A stretch of 64,000 nt of DNA from Bacteroidales bacterium (GCA_003818205.1 RPRQ01000021.1:1-64000); one strand, 5' to 3'; shown: positions 44,177 through 53,683, numbered from the stretch's first letter. The notes: generated by a model from the sequence alone, not told the origin. Program-made: numbers and translations.

Positions 44177-45631
44177 TTATAGTTCTTTTCTTAATCGTGC
44201 AACGGCAACGCCGAGCTGTTCACGGTATTTAGCCACTGTACGTCGAGCAATGGGGTAACCTTTTTGCTGTAAAATTTCCATCAATTTTTCATCGGTGAGG
44301 GGCTTACGCTTCTCCTCATTATCGATACAATTCTGTAGAATTTTTTTAATCTCCTTGGTTGATACCTCTTCCCCAGCATCATTCTGCATACCCTCGCTAA
44401 AAAAGAATTTTAGGGAGTAAATGCCAAAATGGGTTTGAATGTACTTGCTGTTGGCTACACGTGATATGGTTGAAATATCGAGCCCCGTTTTTTCAGCAAT
44501 ATCCTTTAAGATCATGGGGCGGAGCTTGGTCTCATCGCCCTCCTCGAAAAACTCACGCTGATATTCGATAAGTGCTTGCATGGTCACCATCAATGTATTC
44601 TGGCGCTGTTTAATAGCATCGATAAACCAACGAGCAGAGTCAATCTTCTGCTTAACAAAAACCATTGCATCCTTGTCCTGCCTCGTTGCGCTGTTCTTAT
44701 TATGCGAAAAATTTTCGATCATTTCGGAGTACTCACGGCTAATGCGGAGTTCTGGTACGTTGCGAGCATTAAGGTTAAGCTGAAATTCACCATCCACTAA
44801 ATCGAGCGTAAAATCGGGTATGATGTGCTGAACGGATTGGTTCAATGGGTCCTGAAACGAGCCTCCAGGTTTTGGATTAAGTTTGAGAATCTCATCGATG
44901 GCGTACTTAAGCTGATCGTCCTCAAGGTTTAGTTTCGATTCAATTTTATCGTAATGCTTGCGGGTAAACTCGTCGAAGTGGTATTTAATAATTTTTCGGG
45001 CTAAAGCAACCTCGGGAATGGTTTGATTCTTAGCATTAATCTGTAAGAGCAAACATTCCTGTAAATCACGAGCTCCAGCTCCAGGCGGATCAAAATCATG
45101 TATGATGTAAAGAAGCTGCTCAAGCTCATCCTCATTGGTTTCAATACCCATTGAAAAGGCCAAATCATCGACAATGGCGGTTAGCTTGCGCCGCAGATAT
45201 CCATCCTCATCGATATTGCCAATGATATATTTAGCCAGCTCGTACTGCTTTTCGGTTAATACCCGCAACCCAAGTTGATTCTCAAGATGTTCATGAAAAG
45301 AAACACCTACAGAGAATGGAATTTCCTCGTGTTTATCGTCCTTTGAGGTGTTGTTGGCATTTAACCGGTACGATGGTATATCCTCATCGTTAAGGTAGTC
45401 GTCAATGGTGAATTCGTCATCATTCTTACTAACATCCTCCTCGGTAATCTCCTCCTCCTGATCCTGTCTTTCCTCCAGTTCATCGCCCTCTTCGAGGATT
45501 GGATTTTCCTCAAGCTCTTTTTTAATCCGTTGCTCAAGCAGCATGGTGGGTACTTCCAACAGCTTTATAACCTGAATCTGCTGCGGTGATAATTTTTGTA
45601 AGAGTTTCTGTTGTAGTCTTTGCTTGAGCAT
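44177..45631 (-). CDS. rpoN: RNA polymerase sigma-54 factor
   Basis: 484 residues. Region I is the glutamine/leucine-rich N-terminus (QRLQQKLLQKLSPQQIQVIK) that contacts activators. An acidic region II follows (EEGDELEERQDQEEEITEED). Next are the core-binding domain, a helix-turn-helix (GLDISTISRVANSKYIQTHFG) and the RpoN box ARRTVAKYRE near the C-terminus. It recognises -24/-12 promoters and needs an AAA+ activator such as the response regulator at 61035-62405. A matching promoter is proposed at 60854-60870. Confidence 0.97.
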   Translation of the reverse strand: MLKQRLQQKLLQKLSPQQIQVIKLLEVPTMLLEQRIKKELEENPILEEGDELEERQDQEEEITEEDVSKNDDEFTIDDYLNDEDIPSYRLNANNTSKDDKHEEIPFSVGVSFHEHLENQLGLRVLTEKQYELAKYIIGNIDEDGYLRRKLTAIVDDLAFSMGIETNEDELEQLLYIIHDFDPPGAGARDLQECLLLQINAKNQTIPEVALARKIIKYHFDEFTRKHYDKIESKLNLEDDQLKYAIDEILKLNPKPGGSFQDPLNQSVQHIIPDFTLDLVDGEFQLNLNARNVPELRISREYSEMIENFSHNKNSATRQDKDAMVFVKQKIDSARWFIDAIKQRQNTLMVTMQALIEYQREFFEEGDETKLRPMILKDIAEKTGLDISTISRVANSKYIQTHFGIYSLKFFFSEGMQNDAGEEVSTKEIKKILQNCIDNEEKRKPLTDEKLMEILQQKGYPIARRTVAKYREQLGVAVARLRKEL

Positions 45632-45695
45632 GAAGCACTATCTATTGTTAGTCGAAATCAATTTTACTATAAAATTCTAGCTAAAAGTATTATTA

Positions 45696-45815
45696 TTTGG
45701 AATGATGGAATAATGTGGTCGCTCTTACTCTTTTCCTCCCTGTCTGCCCTGACTACCAGCTGGCAGGCGGCAAGCGGCAGGCAGTCAATATTCCATTCTT
45801 CCAACATTCCCATTT
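45696..45815. repeat. TGGAATAATG-type intergenic repeat with GC-rich hairpins
   Basis: Begins TTTGGAATGATGGAATAATG and ends CAATATTCCATTCTTCC, the same arrangement as 27195-27336. The middle is made of CTGCC/GGCAG pairs. Confidence 0.5.
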
Positions 45816-45843
45816 ATTTTTTTCGCCCCAAAGACAATTAATT

Positions 45844-47244
45844 CTAAAATTCGCAATTCTTTGGCGAGCGTGGGAAAGGAATTACATCGCGTATGTTGCT
45901 CATACCCGTTACGAATAGCAAGAGCCTTTCGAAACCCAACCCGAACCCGCTATGGGGTGCCGTTCCAAATTTACGGGTATCGAGATACCACCACATATCC
46001 TTTTCGGGGATGTGCATTTCGGCTATTTTACCTAAGAGCTTCTCGTAAACCTCTTCCCTCTGCGAGCCTCCAATTATTTCGCCAATCTTGGGGAATAAAA
46101 CATCCATAGCACGAACCGTTTTACCATCGTCGTTCTGCTTCATGTAGAAAGCCTTGATCTCCTTAGGATAGTCGGTAAGGATAACCGGTTTTTTGAAATG
46201 CTTCTCAACCAAGTACCTTTCGTGTTCCGCTTGTAAATCGGCTCCCCAAAATACGGGGAACTCCCATTTCTGATCCACCTTTTCGAGAATATCAATTGCT
46301 TTTGTATAGGCTAACCGTTCAAATTTATTTTCAATAACAAACTTAAGCCTATCGATTAGCTCATTATCGTACATCTTATTGAGGAAATCTAAGTCATCCA
46401 TGCAATTATCAAGCGCATAGCGGATAAGGTATTTAAGGAAATCCTCGGCTAAATCCATGTTATCCTTAATATCGTAAAACGCCATTTCGGGTTCTATCAT
46501 CCAGAATTCGGCTAAGTGGCGTGGTGTATTCGAATTCTCAGCACGGAAGGTCGGTCCAAAGGTGTATATCTCTGAAAGGGCCATTGCAGCAAGCTCACCT
46601 TCGAGCTGCCCCGATACGGTTAGGTTCGCCTCCTTCCCGAAAAAATCTTCGCTCCAATCAATCTTACCATCCTCTGTGCGTGGTAGAGCGTTAACGTCAA
46701 GGGTAGTAACCTTAAACATCGCCCCTGCACCCTCGGCATCGGAAGCGGTGATAATGGGGGTATGGATGTAATAAAATCCCTTATCGTTAAAGTATTTATG
46801 AATGGCATAGGCCATTGCATGGCGAATACGAAGTACAGCTCCAAATGTATTAGTACGTGGACGTAAATGCGCTATCTCGCGTAGGAATTCCATGCTATGT
46901 CCCTTCTTCTGCAACGGATAGGTGGTTGCATCGGCAGCACCATATAGTTCAATGCTAGCTACCTGTATCTCTACCCGTTGACCTGAACCGGGGGATTCAA
47001 CCAGCTTACCATTAACACCAATACATGCTCCAGTATTTATATCTTTAAGTAAATTCTCGTCAAAATTCTGAACATCAACTACAACTTGAATATTATTGAT
47101 GGTTGAACCATCGTTTAATGCGATAAAAGCAACGCTTTTATTCCCTCTACGGGTGCGAACCCAACCTTTTGCCAAAACATCGGAGCCAACCTGCCCGTTT
47201 AAAAGCAACTCCTTAATTTTAACTCTCTTTTTTTCTTCCATCAT
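45844..47244 (-). CDS. asnS: Asparagine--tRNA ligase
   Basis: 466 residues, class IIb. The N-terminal OB fold binds the anticodon ([21 protein letters not shown]). Motif 2 is [21 protein letters not shown] and motif 3 is [15 protein letters not shown], ending [12 protein letters not shown]. The central insertion typical of Bacteroidota and related asparaginyl enzymes is present. The first two codons are both ATG; I keep the outer one. A TATTTTTG box on the minus strand (47293-47300) lies about 48 bases upstream. It is a single gene. Confidence 0.97.
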   Translation of the reverse strand: MMEEKKRVKIKELLLNGQVGSDVLAKGWVRTRRGNKSVAFIALNDGSTINNIQVVVDVQNFDENLLKDINTGACIGVNGKLVESPGSGQRVEIQVASIELYGAADATTYPLQKKGHSMEFLREIAHLRPRTNTFGAVLRIRHAMAYAIHKYFNDKGFYYIHTPIITASDAEGAGAMFKVTTLDVNALPRTEDGKIDWSEDFFGKEANLTVSGQLEGELAAMALSEIYTFGPTFRAENSNTPRHLAEFWMIEPEMAFYDIKDNMDLAEDFLKYLIRYALDNCMDDLDFLNKMYDNELIDRLKFVIENKFERLAYTKAIDILEKVDQKWEFPVFWGADLQAEHERYLVEKHFKKPVILTDYPKEIKAFYMKQNDDGKTVRAMDVLFPKIGEIIGGSQREEVYEKLLGKIAEMHIPEKDMWWYLDTRKFGTAPHSGFGLGFERLLLFVTGMSNIRDVIPFPRSPKNCEF

Positions 47245-47393
47245 AAATGGTTTAAATTGATGTAAATGCTATAATTTGCTTTGTGCAACATGCAAAAATA
47301 ATACTTTTAAGGTCATAACAGCATGCAATAATAATTTTTGGCAAAGATTTTGATTGGTAGTTAAAACATTTGTTCTTATTGTTTTCTACAAAA

Positions 47394-47435
47394 AAAAGTG
47401 TTCCGACCTAATTCATTTAAGTCGGAACACTTTTT
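47394..47435. terminator. Bidirectional hairpin between divergent genes
   Basis: AAAAAGTGTTCCGAC pairs with GTCGGAACACTTTTT (15 bp) around a 13-base loop. A and T runs on the two sides make it a terminator in either direction. It lies upstream of both asnS and the AsmA-like gene, so no annotated gene needs it. It may end a small RNA or a lost gene, or be part of the repeat-rich region. Confidence 0.55.
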
Positions 47436-47506
47436 AATGCTTGAAGGTTTTTTTAAAATTTTCTCAGGTATTATCTATATAATCCCTGCCTGCAAGCAGG
47501 TTAATT

Positions 47507-47726
47507 TCTCCTTGCTATTTGTTTGTATTTTCAGTATTTATGAATCAATGTCGTTTACTTATGAATTGTTATTTGATAATCAATACATTAATAACCATAA
47601 CTCTGCCTACTGGCAGGTTTCTTATGCGTTGCTTTTTTGCAAAGTTATCTGTTGTGAGGTTGGAGGTTGCGTTCCTCCCGAATACTCTGTGGTTTTTCTT
47701 CATTCCGTTTACTGCTGAATAGTTAC
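47507..47726. mobile_element. Probable diverged MITE copy C
   Basis: The right end, CTGTGGTTTTTCTTCATTCC to TTTACTGCTGAATAGTTAC (47689-47726), matches MITE copies A and B. GGTTAATT flanks both sides (47499-47506 and 47727-47734), and the enclosed length (220 bp) is close to copy A. The left end does not show GTAACTATTCA, so the copy is degraded or the duplication is coincidental. Confidence 0.45.
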
Positions 47727-47796
47727 GGTTAATTATATAAATTGCTTTTTACTAACCGTTTTGCTTGCTTTTTTTTCGATAATTTCAGATTTAAGC

Positions 47797-47804
47797 TAAC
47801 TTTG
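47797..47804 (+). promoter_or_regulatory. -7 box of the AsmA-like gene
   Basis: TAACTTTG matches TAnnTTTG and lies 20 bases before the ATG at 47825. No clear TTG is found at -33. Confidence 0.5.
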
Positions 47805-47824
47805 GGTAATAAAATCACAATCCC

Positions 47825-50587
47825 ATGAAAAAGTTTGTAAAACGCACCATTCAGCTTATTCTAATCTTGATTGTTCTTATCGTTGCGGCACTAATCATAG
47901 TGCCTATCATATTCAAGCCTCAGCTGATGGACTTGGCCAAGAAGGAGATAAACAACAGCATAAACGCCAATGTTGAGTTTTCCGATTTTCAGGTGTCGCT
48001 ATTAAAGGGATTTCCCAACCTTTACATTGGGTTAAAAGGTTTAACCGTGGTTGGAATAGATGGCTTTGCCAATGATACCCTTGTTGCTTTCGATGCTTTT
48101 AGCGTAAAGGTTGACCTGATGAGCGTTATTGGGATGAAAAATATTGAGGTAAAATCCGTTCTGCTCGCAAGGCCAAGGCTAATTGCCCGAATCAATCGCG
48201 AGGGGAAGTCTAACTGGGACATAGCCAAACCATCGACCGATACGGTTGTAACCCAACAAGCTGGCGAAGAACCATCAAGGCTTAACGTTGCGCTCCGTAA
48301 ATTCGAGATCTGTAATGCGACCATAAAATACATCGACGAATCGTCGAGCATGTCGGCACAAATGGATAACCTAAACTTCCTACTATCGGGGAATATGGGG
48401 ATGGATTATACCAATTTAAGCATTAAAACCACCATCGATGCCTTTACATTCTCAATGGATGGGTTAAAATATATGAACAAAGCAAAGGTGGGCTTTAGCG
48501 GCGATATTGGCGCCGATATGGTGAACAGCGCATACGCCTTCAAGGATAATGAATTTTACATCAATACCATTTCGCTTTTCTTTGCTGGTTCGGTTAAAAT
48601 GCCCAAGGATGATATTGACATTGATGTAACTTTTAACACCAATAAGGCCGATTTTAAATCCATTCTATCGCTTGTTCCCGCAATCTATATGAAAGGTTTT
48701 GAGGGCTTACAGGCATCGGGGAAGGTTAAACTCCAAGGATTTGCCAAAGGAATATACAACGATAAGGTAATGCCCAATGCTAATGTTGAGCTATTGGTTG
48801 AGAATGCCATGTTCAAGTATCCTGCGCTACCCAAATCGGCTGATAATATCAACGTTCATACCAAGGTGAATTTCGATGGTACCAATATGGATAATACCAC
48901 TGTTGACGTTAATCGCTTCCACGTTGAGCTGGCTAACAACCCTTTCGATGCTCAGGTACATGTTAGTACCCCCATGAGCGATATGCAGGTAGCTGGTTTT
49001 TTCAAAGGGAAGATAGATTTTACAAGCCTAGCCGATGTTGTACCGCTCGATAGCATGACCATTAAGGGTTTACTTGAGAGCAATATCGATTTTGGGGGCA
49101 GGATGTCGTACATCGAGAAACAGCAGTACGAGAAATTTAAGGCGAATGGTACGATGAAGCTCACCAATTTCGAGTTTACTAGCCCCGATCTACCCCAAGG
49201 GTTCAGAATTGTTGAATCGACCATGAAATTTAGCCCTAGGTATGTTGACCTTGTAACCTTCGATTCTCGGATCGGGAAAAGCGATCTGCAAATGGCTGGT
49301 CGTCTTGAAAACTTCATCCCCTACATTTTCAACAACCAAACCATAAAAGGTAACCTAAATATTACATCAAATATACTTGATGCAAACGAGTTTCTAACAG
49401 CTGAGGAAACCGTTGATACGGCAAACGTTGATACAACTGTTATGGCGGTTGTTGAAATTCCAAAAAATGTTGATTTTGCCGTGAACACCAAAGTTAACCA
49501 TATCTACTACGATAAGCTGGATATTTCCAACCTCAACGGGAAGCTTACGGTTAAGGACGGTAAGGTGAATATGGATAACCTGAACATGAGTATGCTCGAT
49601 GGATCGTTAACCGTAAGCGGAGAATACAATACGCAGAATATCCAAAAGCCAACGGTAGCACTAGATATGAACGTGAAGGGCTTTGATATTCCAACCTCCA
49701 TTAAATCATTCTCGATGCTTCGCAAAATAGCATCCTCGGCAAAGGAGGTGAAGGGTAAAGTATCGACCCAATTTACCATGACCTCAACGCTTGACTCCAC
49801 CATGAGCCCTATACTCAACTCAATTTTTGCAAAAGGTAAGTTACAATCCGAAAGTATTGGCTTTACTAACTCGAAGGTTTTCGGAAAGCTTGCTGAGATT
49901 CTCAAAAAGGACGCCTTACGTAACCCTGAAATGAAGAATGTAAACCTTAGCTTTTCGATAAAGGATGGCAAGATTTTTATCGACCCATTCGACACCAAGG
50001 TATCTGATTTTAAGATGAGAATTGGCGGTGATATGGGGCTCGATCAAACCCTGAACTTTAAAGCCAAAATGACTATCCCTCGCTCGAACCTTGGTTCGGC
50101 TAACGACCTGATTAATGCATTAACGTCCAAGGTAAATGTTAAGCTAAGCGAAAATATTAATCTGAACGTTAAGATTGGAGGAACTACAACTAACCCCGAA
50201 GTAAGACCCGATTGGGAGGGTAGCGATAGCGATGAGACGAAGGAATCGACAAAGGGAACGGTTAAGGAAATCGTCAAAGAGACTGTAAAAGCCAAAAGTA
50301 AGGAGGAGGCAGAGAAGCTCGTTGCCGATGCCCAGAAGGAAGCGGTAAGGTTACACGATGAAGCGGTTGCAGCGGGCGACAAGCTCCGAAGCGAGGCAAA
50401 GGACAAGGCCGATAAGCTCGAAGCCGAAGGGAATAAAAAGGGAGGTCTTGCTGCTGTTGCAGCTAAGTCTGCGGCTAAGGAGCTGAAAAGAGAAGCCGAC
50501 AAATCGGGAAATAAACTAGTTCAAGAGGCTGATGCAAAGGGACAGGCGTTAATCGAAAAAGCGAAACTAGAGGCAGGCAAACTTTAA
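47825..50587 (+). CDS. AsmA-family protein with coiled-coil tail
   Basis: 920 residues. A single N-terminal membrane helix (about 10-30, LILILIVLIVAALIIVPIIF) is followed by a long periplasmic region. Its N-terminal part has the AsmA pattern (NSINANVEFSDFQVSLLKGFPNLYIGLKGLTV), and the C-terminal AsmA_2-like part includes DGKVNMDNLNMSMLDGSLTVSG. AsmA-like proteins bridge the envelope and help move phospholipids to the outer membrane. Unusually, the last about 115 residues are a Lys/Glu/Ala-rich coiled coil (EEAEKLVADAQKEAVRLHDE, DKADKLEAEGNKKGG). It is a single gene with its own terminator. Confidence 0.88.
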   Translation: MKKFVKRTIQLILILIVLIVAALIIVPIIFKPQLMDLAKKEINNSINANVEFSDFQVSLLKGFPNLYIGLKGLTVVGIDGFANDTLVAFDAFSVKVDLMSVIGMKNIEVKSVLLARPRLIARINREGKSNWDIAKPSTDTVVTQQAGEEPSRLNVALRKFEICNATIKYIDESSSMSAQMDNLNFLLSGNMGMDYTNLSIKTTIDAFTFSMDGLKYMNKAKVGFSGDIGADMVNSAYAFKDNEFYINTISLFFAGSVKMPKDDIDIDVTFNTNKADFKSILSLVPAIYMKGFEGLQASGKVKLQGFAKGIYNDKVMPNANVELLVENAMFKYPALPKSADNINVHTKVNFDGTNMDNTTVDVNRFHVELANNPFDAQVHVSTPMSDMQVAGFFKGKIDFTSLADVVPLDSMTIKGLLESNIDFGGRMSYIEKQQYEKFKANGTMKLTNFEFTSPDLPQGFRIVESTMKFSPRYVDLVTFDSRIGKSDLQMAGRLENFIPYIFNNQTIKGNLNITSNILDANEFLTAEETVDTANVDTTVMAVVEIPKNVDFAVNTKVNHIYYDKLDISNLNGKLTVKDGKVNMDNLNMSMLDGSLTVSGEYNTQNIQKPTVALDMNVKGFDIPTSIKSFSMLRKIASSAKEVKGKVSTQFTMTSTLDSTMSPILNSIFAKGKLQSESIGFTNSKVFGKLAEILKKDALRNPEMKNVNLSFSIKDGKIFIDPFDTKVSDFKMRIGGDMGLDQTLNFKAKMTIPRSNLGSANDLINALTSKVNVKLSENINLNVKIGGTTTNPEVRPDWEGSDSDETKESTKGTVKEIVKETVKAKSKEEAEKLVADAQKEAVRLHDEAVAAGDKLRSEAKDKADKLEAEGNKKGGLAAVAAKSAAKELKREADKSGNKLVQEADAKGQALIEKAKLEAGKL

Positions 50588-50605
50588 TATACAATTAATA
50601 CCAAG

Positions 50606-50642
50606 AAACCCGATTATTTCTAAAACGGTCGGGTTTTATTTT
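50606..50642 (+). terminator. Terminator of the AsmA-like gene
   Basis: AAACCCGA pairs with TCGGGTTT around a 15-base loop and is followed by TATTTT. It lies 19 bp after the stop codon. Confidence 0.75.
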
Positions 50643-50893
50643 AAATCATTATTAACCGAGAAAATATCAAAATTCAAAAGGTCGCAGCGATGCTGCTTAT
50701 GGTTAAAATATAATCATCTATTCTACAAATAGTTCGCAGCAATGCTGCTTTTTAAAGTCGCGGAGCGATGACCTATTTGTAGTAACTATTATAAAAATGA
50801 AAATCTAGCCCCGTTAGGGGTGACCTATACCTTGAATGTAGTAATATCAAGTATTTCATGAATAATAAAATATTTTAGTCGGTCAGTAGTGAT
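50643..50893. repeat. Dispersed repeat family R, copy 2 (inverted)
   Basis: The reverse complement of this segment aligns with 18313-18582 from ATCACTACTGACCGACTAAA to CTCGGTTAATAATGATT. Where copy 1 carries a 20-bp GC-rich palindrome, this copy has the simple hairpin CCCCTAACGGGG. It fills most of the gap between the AsmA-like gene and the next small gene. Confidence 0.8.
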
Positions 50894-50922
50894 TTTAAAT
50901 ATTAAACTCATAAGAAATAACT

Positions 50923-51396
50923 TTGAAAACAGCCTCACTTAGTGAACTTAAAACAGAATTAACCTCGCTCAAAACCCCTGAGGTCATAGCGCTTTGCATG
51001 CGGTTAGCAAAATATAAAAGAGAGAATAAGGAACTGCTTACCTACCTACTATTTGAAGCCAACGATGAGGAGGGCTATGTTGATGGAATAAAAGCGGAAA
51101 TTGATTTAGGGTTTGAGGGAATGAATAGGAGTAACCTCTATTTTGTCAAGAAGAGCCTTCGCAAAACATTACGAATCGCCAATAAGTACATTAAGTATTC
51201 GGGTTCGAAGCAAACTGAGGTTGAAATACTTCTGTATTTATGTAAAAAGTTGAGAAGTGCAGGGGTTTCAATTGAAAAGAGTCCAGTAATCCATAACCTA
51301 TATCAAAGGCAGATTCAACGAATTAAGAAAGCGCTATCGACCCTCCATGAGGATTTACAGTACGATTACAAAGATGATTTGGAGGCTTTAGGCTAA
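50923..51396 (+). CDS. Unrecognised helical protein
   Basis: 157 residues from a TTG start; the next in-frame ATG (51001, residue 27) would remove a stretch that fits the rest (SLSELKTELTSLKTPEVIALCMRLAKYKRENKELLTYLL). The protein is rich in charged helices (RKTLRIANKYIKYSGSKQTEVEILLYL) and has no signal peptide or membrane segment. No family is recognised. TAACTTTG, a promoter-like box, overlaps the proposed TTG, which leaves the start uncertain. Repeat R copy 2 lies directly upstream. Confidence 0.65.
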   Translation: MKTASLSELKTELTSLKTPEVIALCMRLAKYKRENKELLTYLLFEANDEEGYVDGIKAEIDLGFEGMNRSNLYFVKKSLRKTLRIANKYIKYSGSKQTEVEILLYLCKKLRSAGVSIEKSPVIHNLYQRQIQRIKKALSTLHEDLQYDYKDDLEALG

Positions 51397-51482
51397 TAGA
51401 TGTTATTAAACATTTTACGAATTCGCCATCTTTCAAGAATAACATATTAAATTTGAATACTATAATTCAAAACTATACAAAA

Positions 51483-51725
51483 ATGGAAGCACTATCTTGT
51501 CCTAAATTCGCAAAATGCCCTATTTATCAGAAAAATGTTTTTAAAAATGAGAGTGCAGGAGAAACCTATAAAAACCTTTACTGTAATGCAGGCGAGACCC
51601 GTTTTAAAACATGCAAACGTTATTTGGTTTCAGAAAAAGTAGGACGCCCAGCACCTGACTCTATTATGCCCAACTCATCGCTCTCCGTTGATGAGATAAT
51701 ATCGAAGATGATGATTGCGCAGTAG
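51483..51725 (+). CDS. Small four-cysteine protein
   Basis: 80 residues from the ATG at 51483. Four cysteines stand in a CPKFAKCP...LYCNAG...FKTCKRY layout (residues about 5, 11, 34 and 44), suggesting a metal or iron-sulfur site. No catalytic domain is visible. The frame is open ten codons further upstream to a TTG, which I do not favour. No family name is recognised. It lies 86 bp after the previous gene on the same strand. Confidence 0.65.
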   Translation: MEALSCPKFAKCPIYQKNVFKNESAGETYKNLYCNAGETRFKTCKRYLVSEKVGRPAPDSIMPNSSLSVDEIISKMMIAQ

Positions 51726-51840
51726 ATCCTGTTTAACTTTTTCCCAAATGGTTCAGAAGTATTTGGTATAATAATTCCGTTATTATTATCCTCTATTGTT
51801 TCGTAAAATACCCCAAATTACTCATTTGGTTCATTTTGCA

Positions 51841-51872
51841 TTGCAATTTATGCAACTAAATATGTAAATTTG
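51841..51872 (+). promoter_or_regulatory. Promoter of the CNNM/CorC gene
   Basis: TTG at 51841-51843 and TAAATTTG at 51865-51872 with 21 bp between, a good Bacteroidota promoter. The ATG follows at 51897. Confidence 0.7.
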
Positions 51873-51896
51873 CCATTTAACTTATCTTAATAAGTA

Positions 51897-53219
51897 ATGC
51901 TTTTAGATATAATTATTACCATTTCGCTCGTATTGCTTAACGCTTTCTTTGTTGCTGCTGAGTTTGCCATTGTTAAGGTTCGATATTCTCAAATTCAGAT
52001 TAAAGCGGATCAAGGAAACAAAGTTGCCAAAACATCGCAGCACATTATCAAGCACCTTGATACTTACCTTTCAGCAACTCAACTTGGTATCACGCTTGCC
52101 AGCCTTGGCCTTGGTTGGGTTGGAGAACCTATAGTGGCAAATATTATTTCAAAAACGCTATTGCTATTCAACCTTACACTTACACCTGAAACGCTGCATG
52201 CCATTTCGCTGCCAACAGCATTTGTTTTAATCACCATGCTGCATATCATATTCGGTGAACTCGCTCCAAAGTCAATAGCAATCCGCAAACCCGAATCAAC
52301 AACATTAATGATTGCCTATCCTTTAATGTTTTTTTACAAAATATTCCAGCCCTTTATCTGGTTAATGAATGCCATATCAAATGCATTTCTTAAGATGATT
52401 GGGATTCATCCTGCTGGAGAGCATGATATTCATAGCACCGATGAACTTCAGCTATTGGTTCGACAAAGCAAAGAGGGTGGTGCTCTTGAGGATGAAAATT
52501 ACGAGATTATCAAGAATGCCTTCGATTTTACTGACCATACCGTTAAGCAGATAATGGTTCCGAGGCAGCAAATTTTTGGGTTAGATATAGATCTGCCCAA
52601 AAACGAAATCATTGATAAAATTTTAGAATACGGTTATTCTCGTATCCCTGTTTATCAGGATTCTGTTGATAATATTATTGGTATCGCCTACGCCAAGGAT
52701 GTTCTGAAAGGGCATTACCAAAATCCTGACTTCAACCTCAAAGATTTACTTCATCAAACCTTCTACGTAATAGAGACCAAGCGTATAAGCGATATTCTTG
52801 CAGAATTTCAGAAACGCCACTTACATATCGCCATTGTTATTGATGAGTTTGGTGGAACAGAAGGGTTAATCACATTAGAAGATATACTTGAAGAACTTGT
52901 GGGAGAGATTCAGGATGAGGACGACGACGAAAGGCCAGTTGTTGAGAAGAAGGATGAGAAAACTTTTATTATCCAATCCACAACCTCACTTGAGGATATC
53001 AACGATCACTTGCCTTATCACTTTACAATCAGCGAGAACTATAACACCCTTTCAGGTCTAATGCTTTATAACTTTAACCGCATACCTAAGCTGAATGATA
53101 AGATTACCCTTGAGGGTTATGAGCTAACCGTTACTAAAATTCAGCATCGAACCATTCAGGTTGTACAAGCAGTTTATTTGGAAAGTAAATCTACGGTTGA
53201 TAATGAACCTCAAGAATAG
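51897..53219 (+). CDS. CNNM/CorC-HlyC family transporter
   Basis: 440 residues. The N-terminal DUF21 (CNNM) membrane domain spans about 1-190, with LLNAFFVAAEFAIVKVR and LGITLASLGLGWVGEP typical of it. Two CBS domains follow (about 205-330: VKQIMVPRQQIFGLD, YSRIPVYQDSVDNIIGIAYAKD, RHLHIAIVIDEFGGTEGLITLEDILEELVGEI). The C-terminal CorC_HlyC domain is about 345-430. The group exports magnesium or related ions; older annotations call it hemolysin. Its stop overlaps the VOC gene start by 17 bp. Confidence 0.93.
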   Translation: MLLDIIITISLVLLNAFFVAAEFAIVKVRYSQIQIKADQGNKVAKTSQHIIKHLDTYLSATQLGITLASLGLGWVGEPIVANIISKTLLLFNLTLTPETLHAISLPTAFVLITMLHIIFGELAPKSIAIRKPESTTLMIAYPLMFFYKIFQPFIWLMNAISNAFLKMIGIHPAGEHDIHSTDELQLLVRQSKEGGALEDENYEIIKNAFDFTDHTVKQIMVPRQQIFGLDIDLPKNEIIDKILEYGYSRIPVYQDSVDNIIGIAYAKDVLKGHYQNPDFNLKDLLHQTFYVIETKRISDILAEFQKRHLHIAIVIDEFGGTEGLITLEDILEELVGEIQDEDDDERPVVEKKDEKTFIIQSTTSLEDINDHLPYHFTISENYNTLSGLMLYNFNRIPKLNDKITLEGYELTVTKIQHRTIQVVQAVYLESKSTVDNEPQE

Positions 53220-53679
53220 TTCAATAGCAATATTCGTAAAGGATATTGAGGTATCTAAAGAATTCTATCACAATCTCCTTGGGCTAGAAATCGAATTCGA
53301 CTTCGGGAAGAATATCATCTTCAAAGGAGGGGTTGCCATATGGGAGATTAACCCCAATCATATCATTCCTTCAAAGCTTGGGGATCGATGCGCTAACGCT
53401 TCTTCAAACCGTTTTGAGTTATACTTCGAGACCGAAAACCTCGAAGAGGCATACAAATCAATAAAAGCATCCAACATTTCATTCCTTCATGAACTCCATG
53501 AAGAGAATTGGGGGCAGCGTACCATACGTTTTTTTGATCCTGATAATCATCTTATTGAAATCGGGGAGTCGCTCCGCTGCTTTATCAAACGCATGCTCGA
53601 TAGCGGGATGACCCAAGAGCAGGTATCTGCTAAAACGGGTGTTGCTCTGGTTGACTTTGAGAAAATATTAGGCGAATAG
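53203..53679 (+). CDS. VOC-family (glyoxalase/dioxygenase fold) protein
   Basis: 158 residues. The paired beta-alpha-beta-beta-beta units are visible: SSIAIFVKDIEVSKEFYHNLLGLEIEFDFG and, in the second half, RFELYFETENLEEAY to RTIRFFDPDNHLIEIGES. The last about 30 residues (KRMLDSGMTQEQVSAKTGVAL) form a small helical extension. The substrate is unknown. The ATG at 53203 lies inside the end of the CNNM gene, so the two are translationally coupled; an upstream start in the frame is less likely. Confidence 0.85.
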   Translation: MNLKNSSIAIFVKDIEVSKEFYHNLLGLEIEFDFGKNIIFKGGVAIWEINPNHIIPSKLGDRCANASSNRFELYFETENLEEAYKSIKASNISFLHELHEENWGQRTIRFFDPDNHLIEIGESLRCFIKRMLDSGMTQEQVSAKTGVALVDFEKILGE

Positions 53680-53683
53680 CCTT

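Noticed and set aside
45620-45918. Two overlapping plus-strand frames between rpoN and asnS
   Set aside because: They cover the intergenic repeat at 45696-45815 and run antisense into asnS; no coding signal.
47398-47722. Two plus-strand frames of 106 and 67 codons upstream of the AsmA-like gene
   Set aside because: They begin in a terminator hairpin and continue through a degraded MITE; the translation is low complexity and family-less.
50044-50502. Minus-strand frame of 152 codons inside the AsmA-like gene
   Set aside because: Serine/alanine-rich shadow of the coiled-coil coding region.
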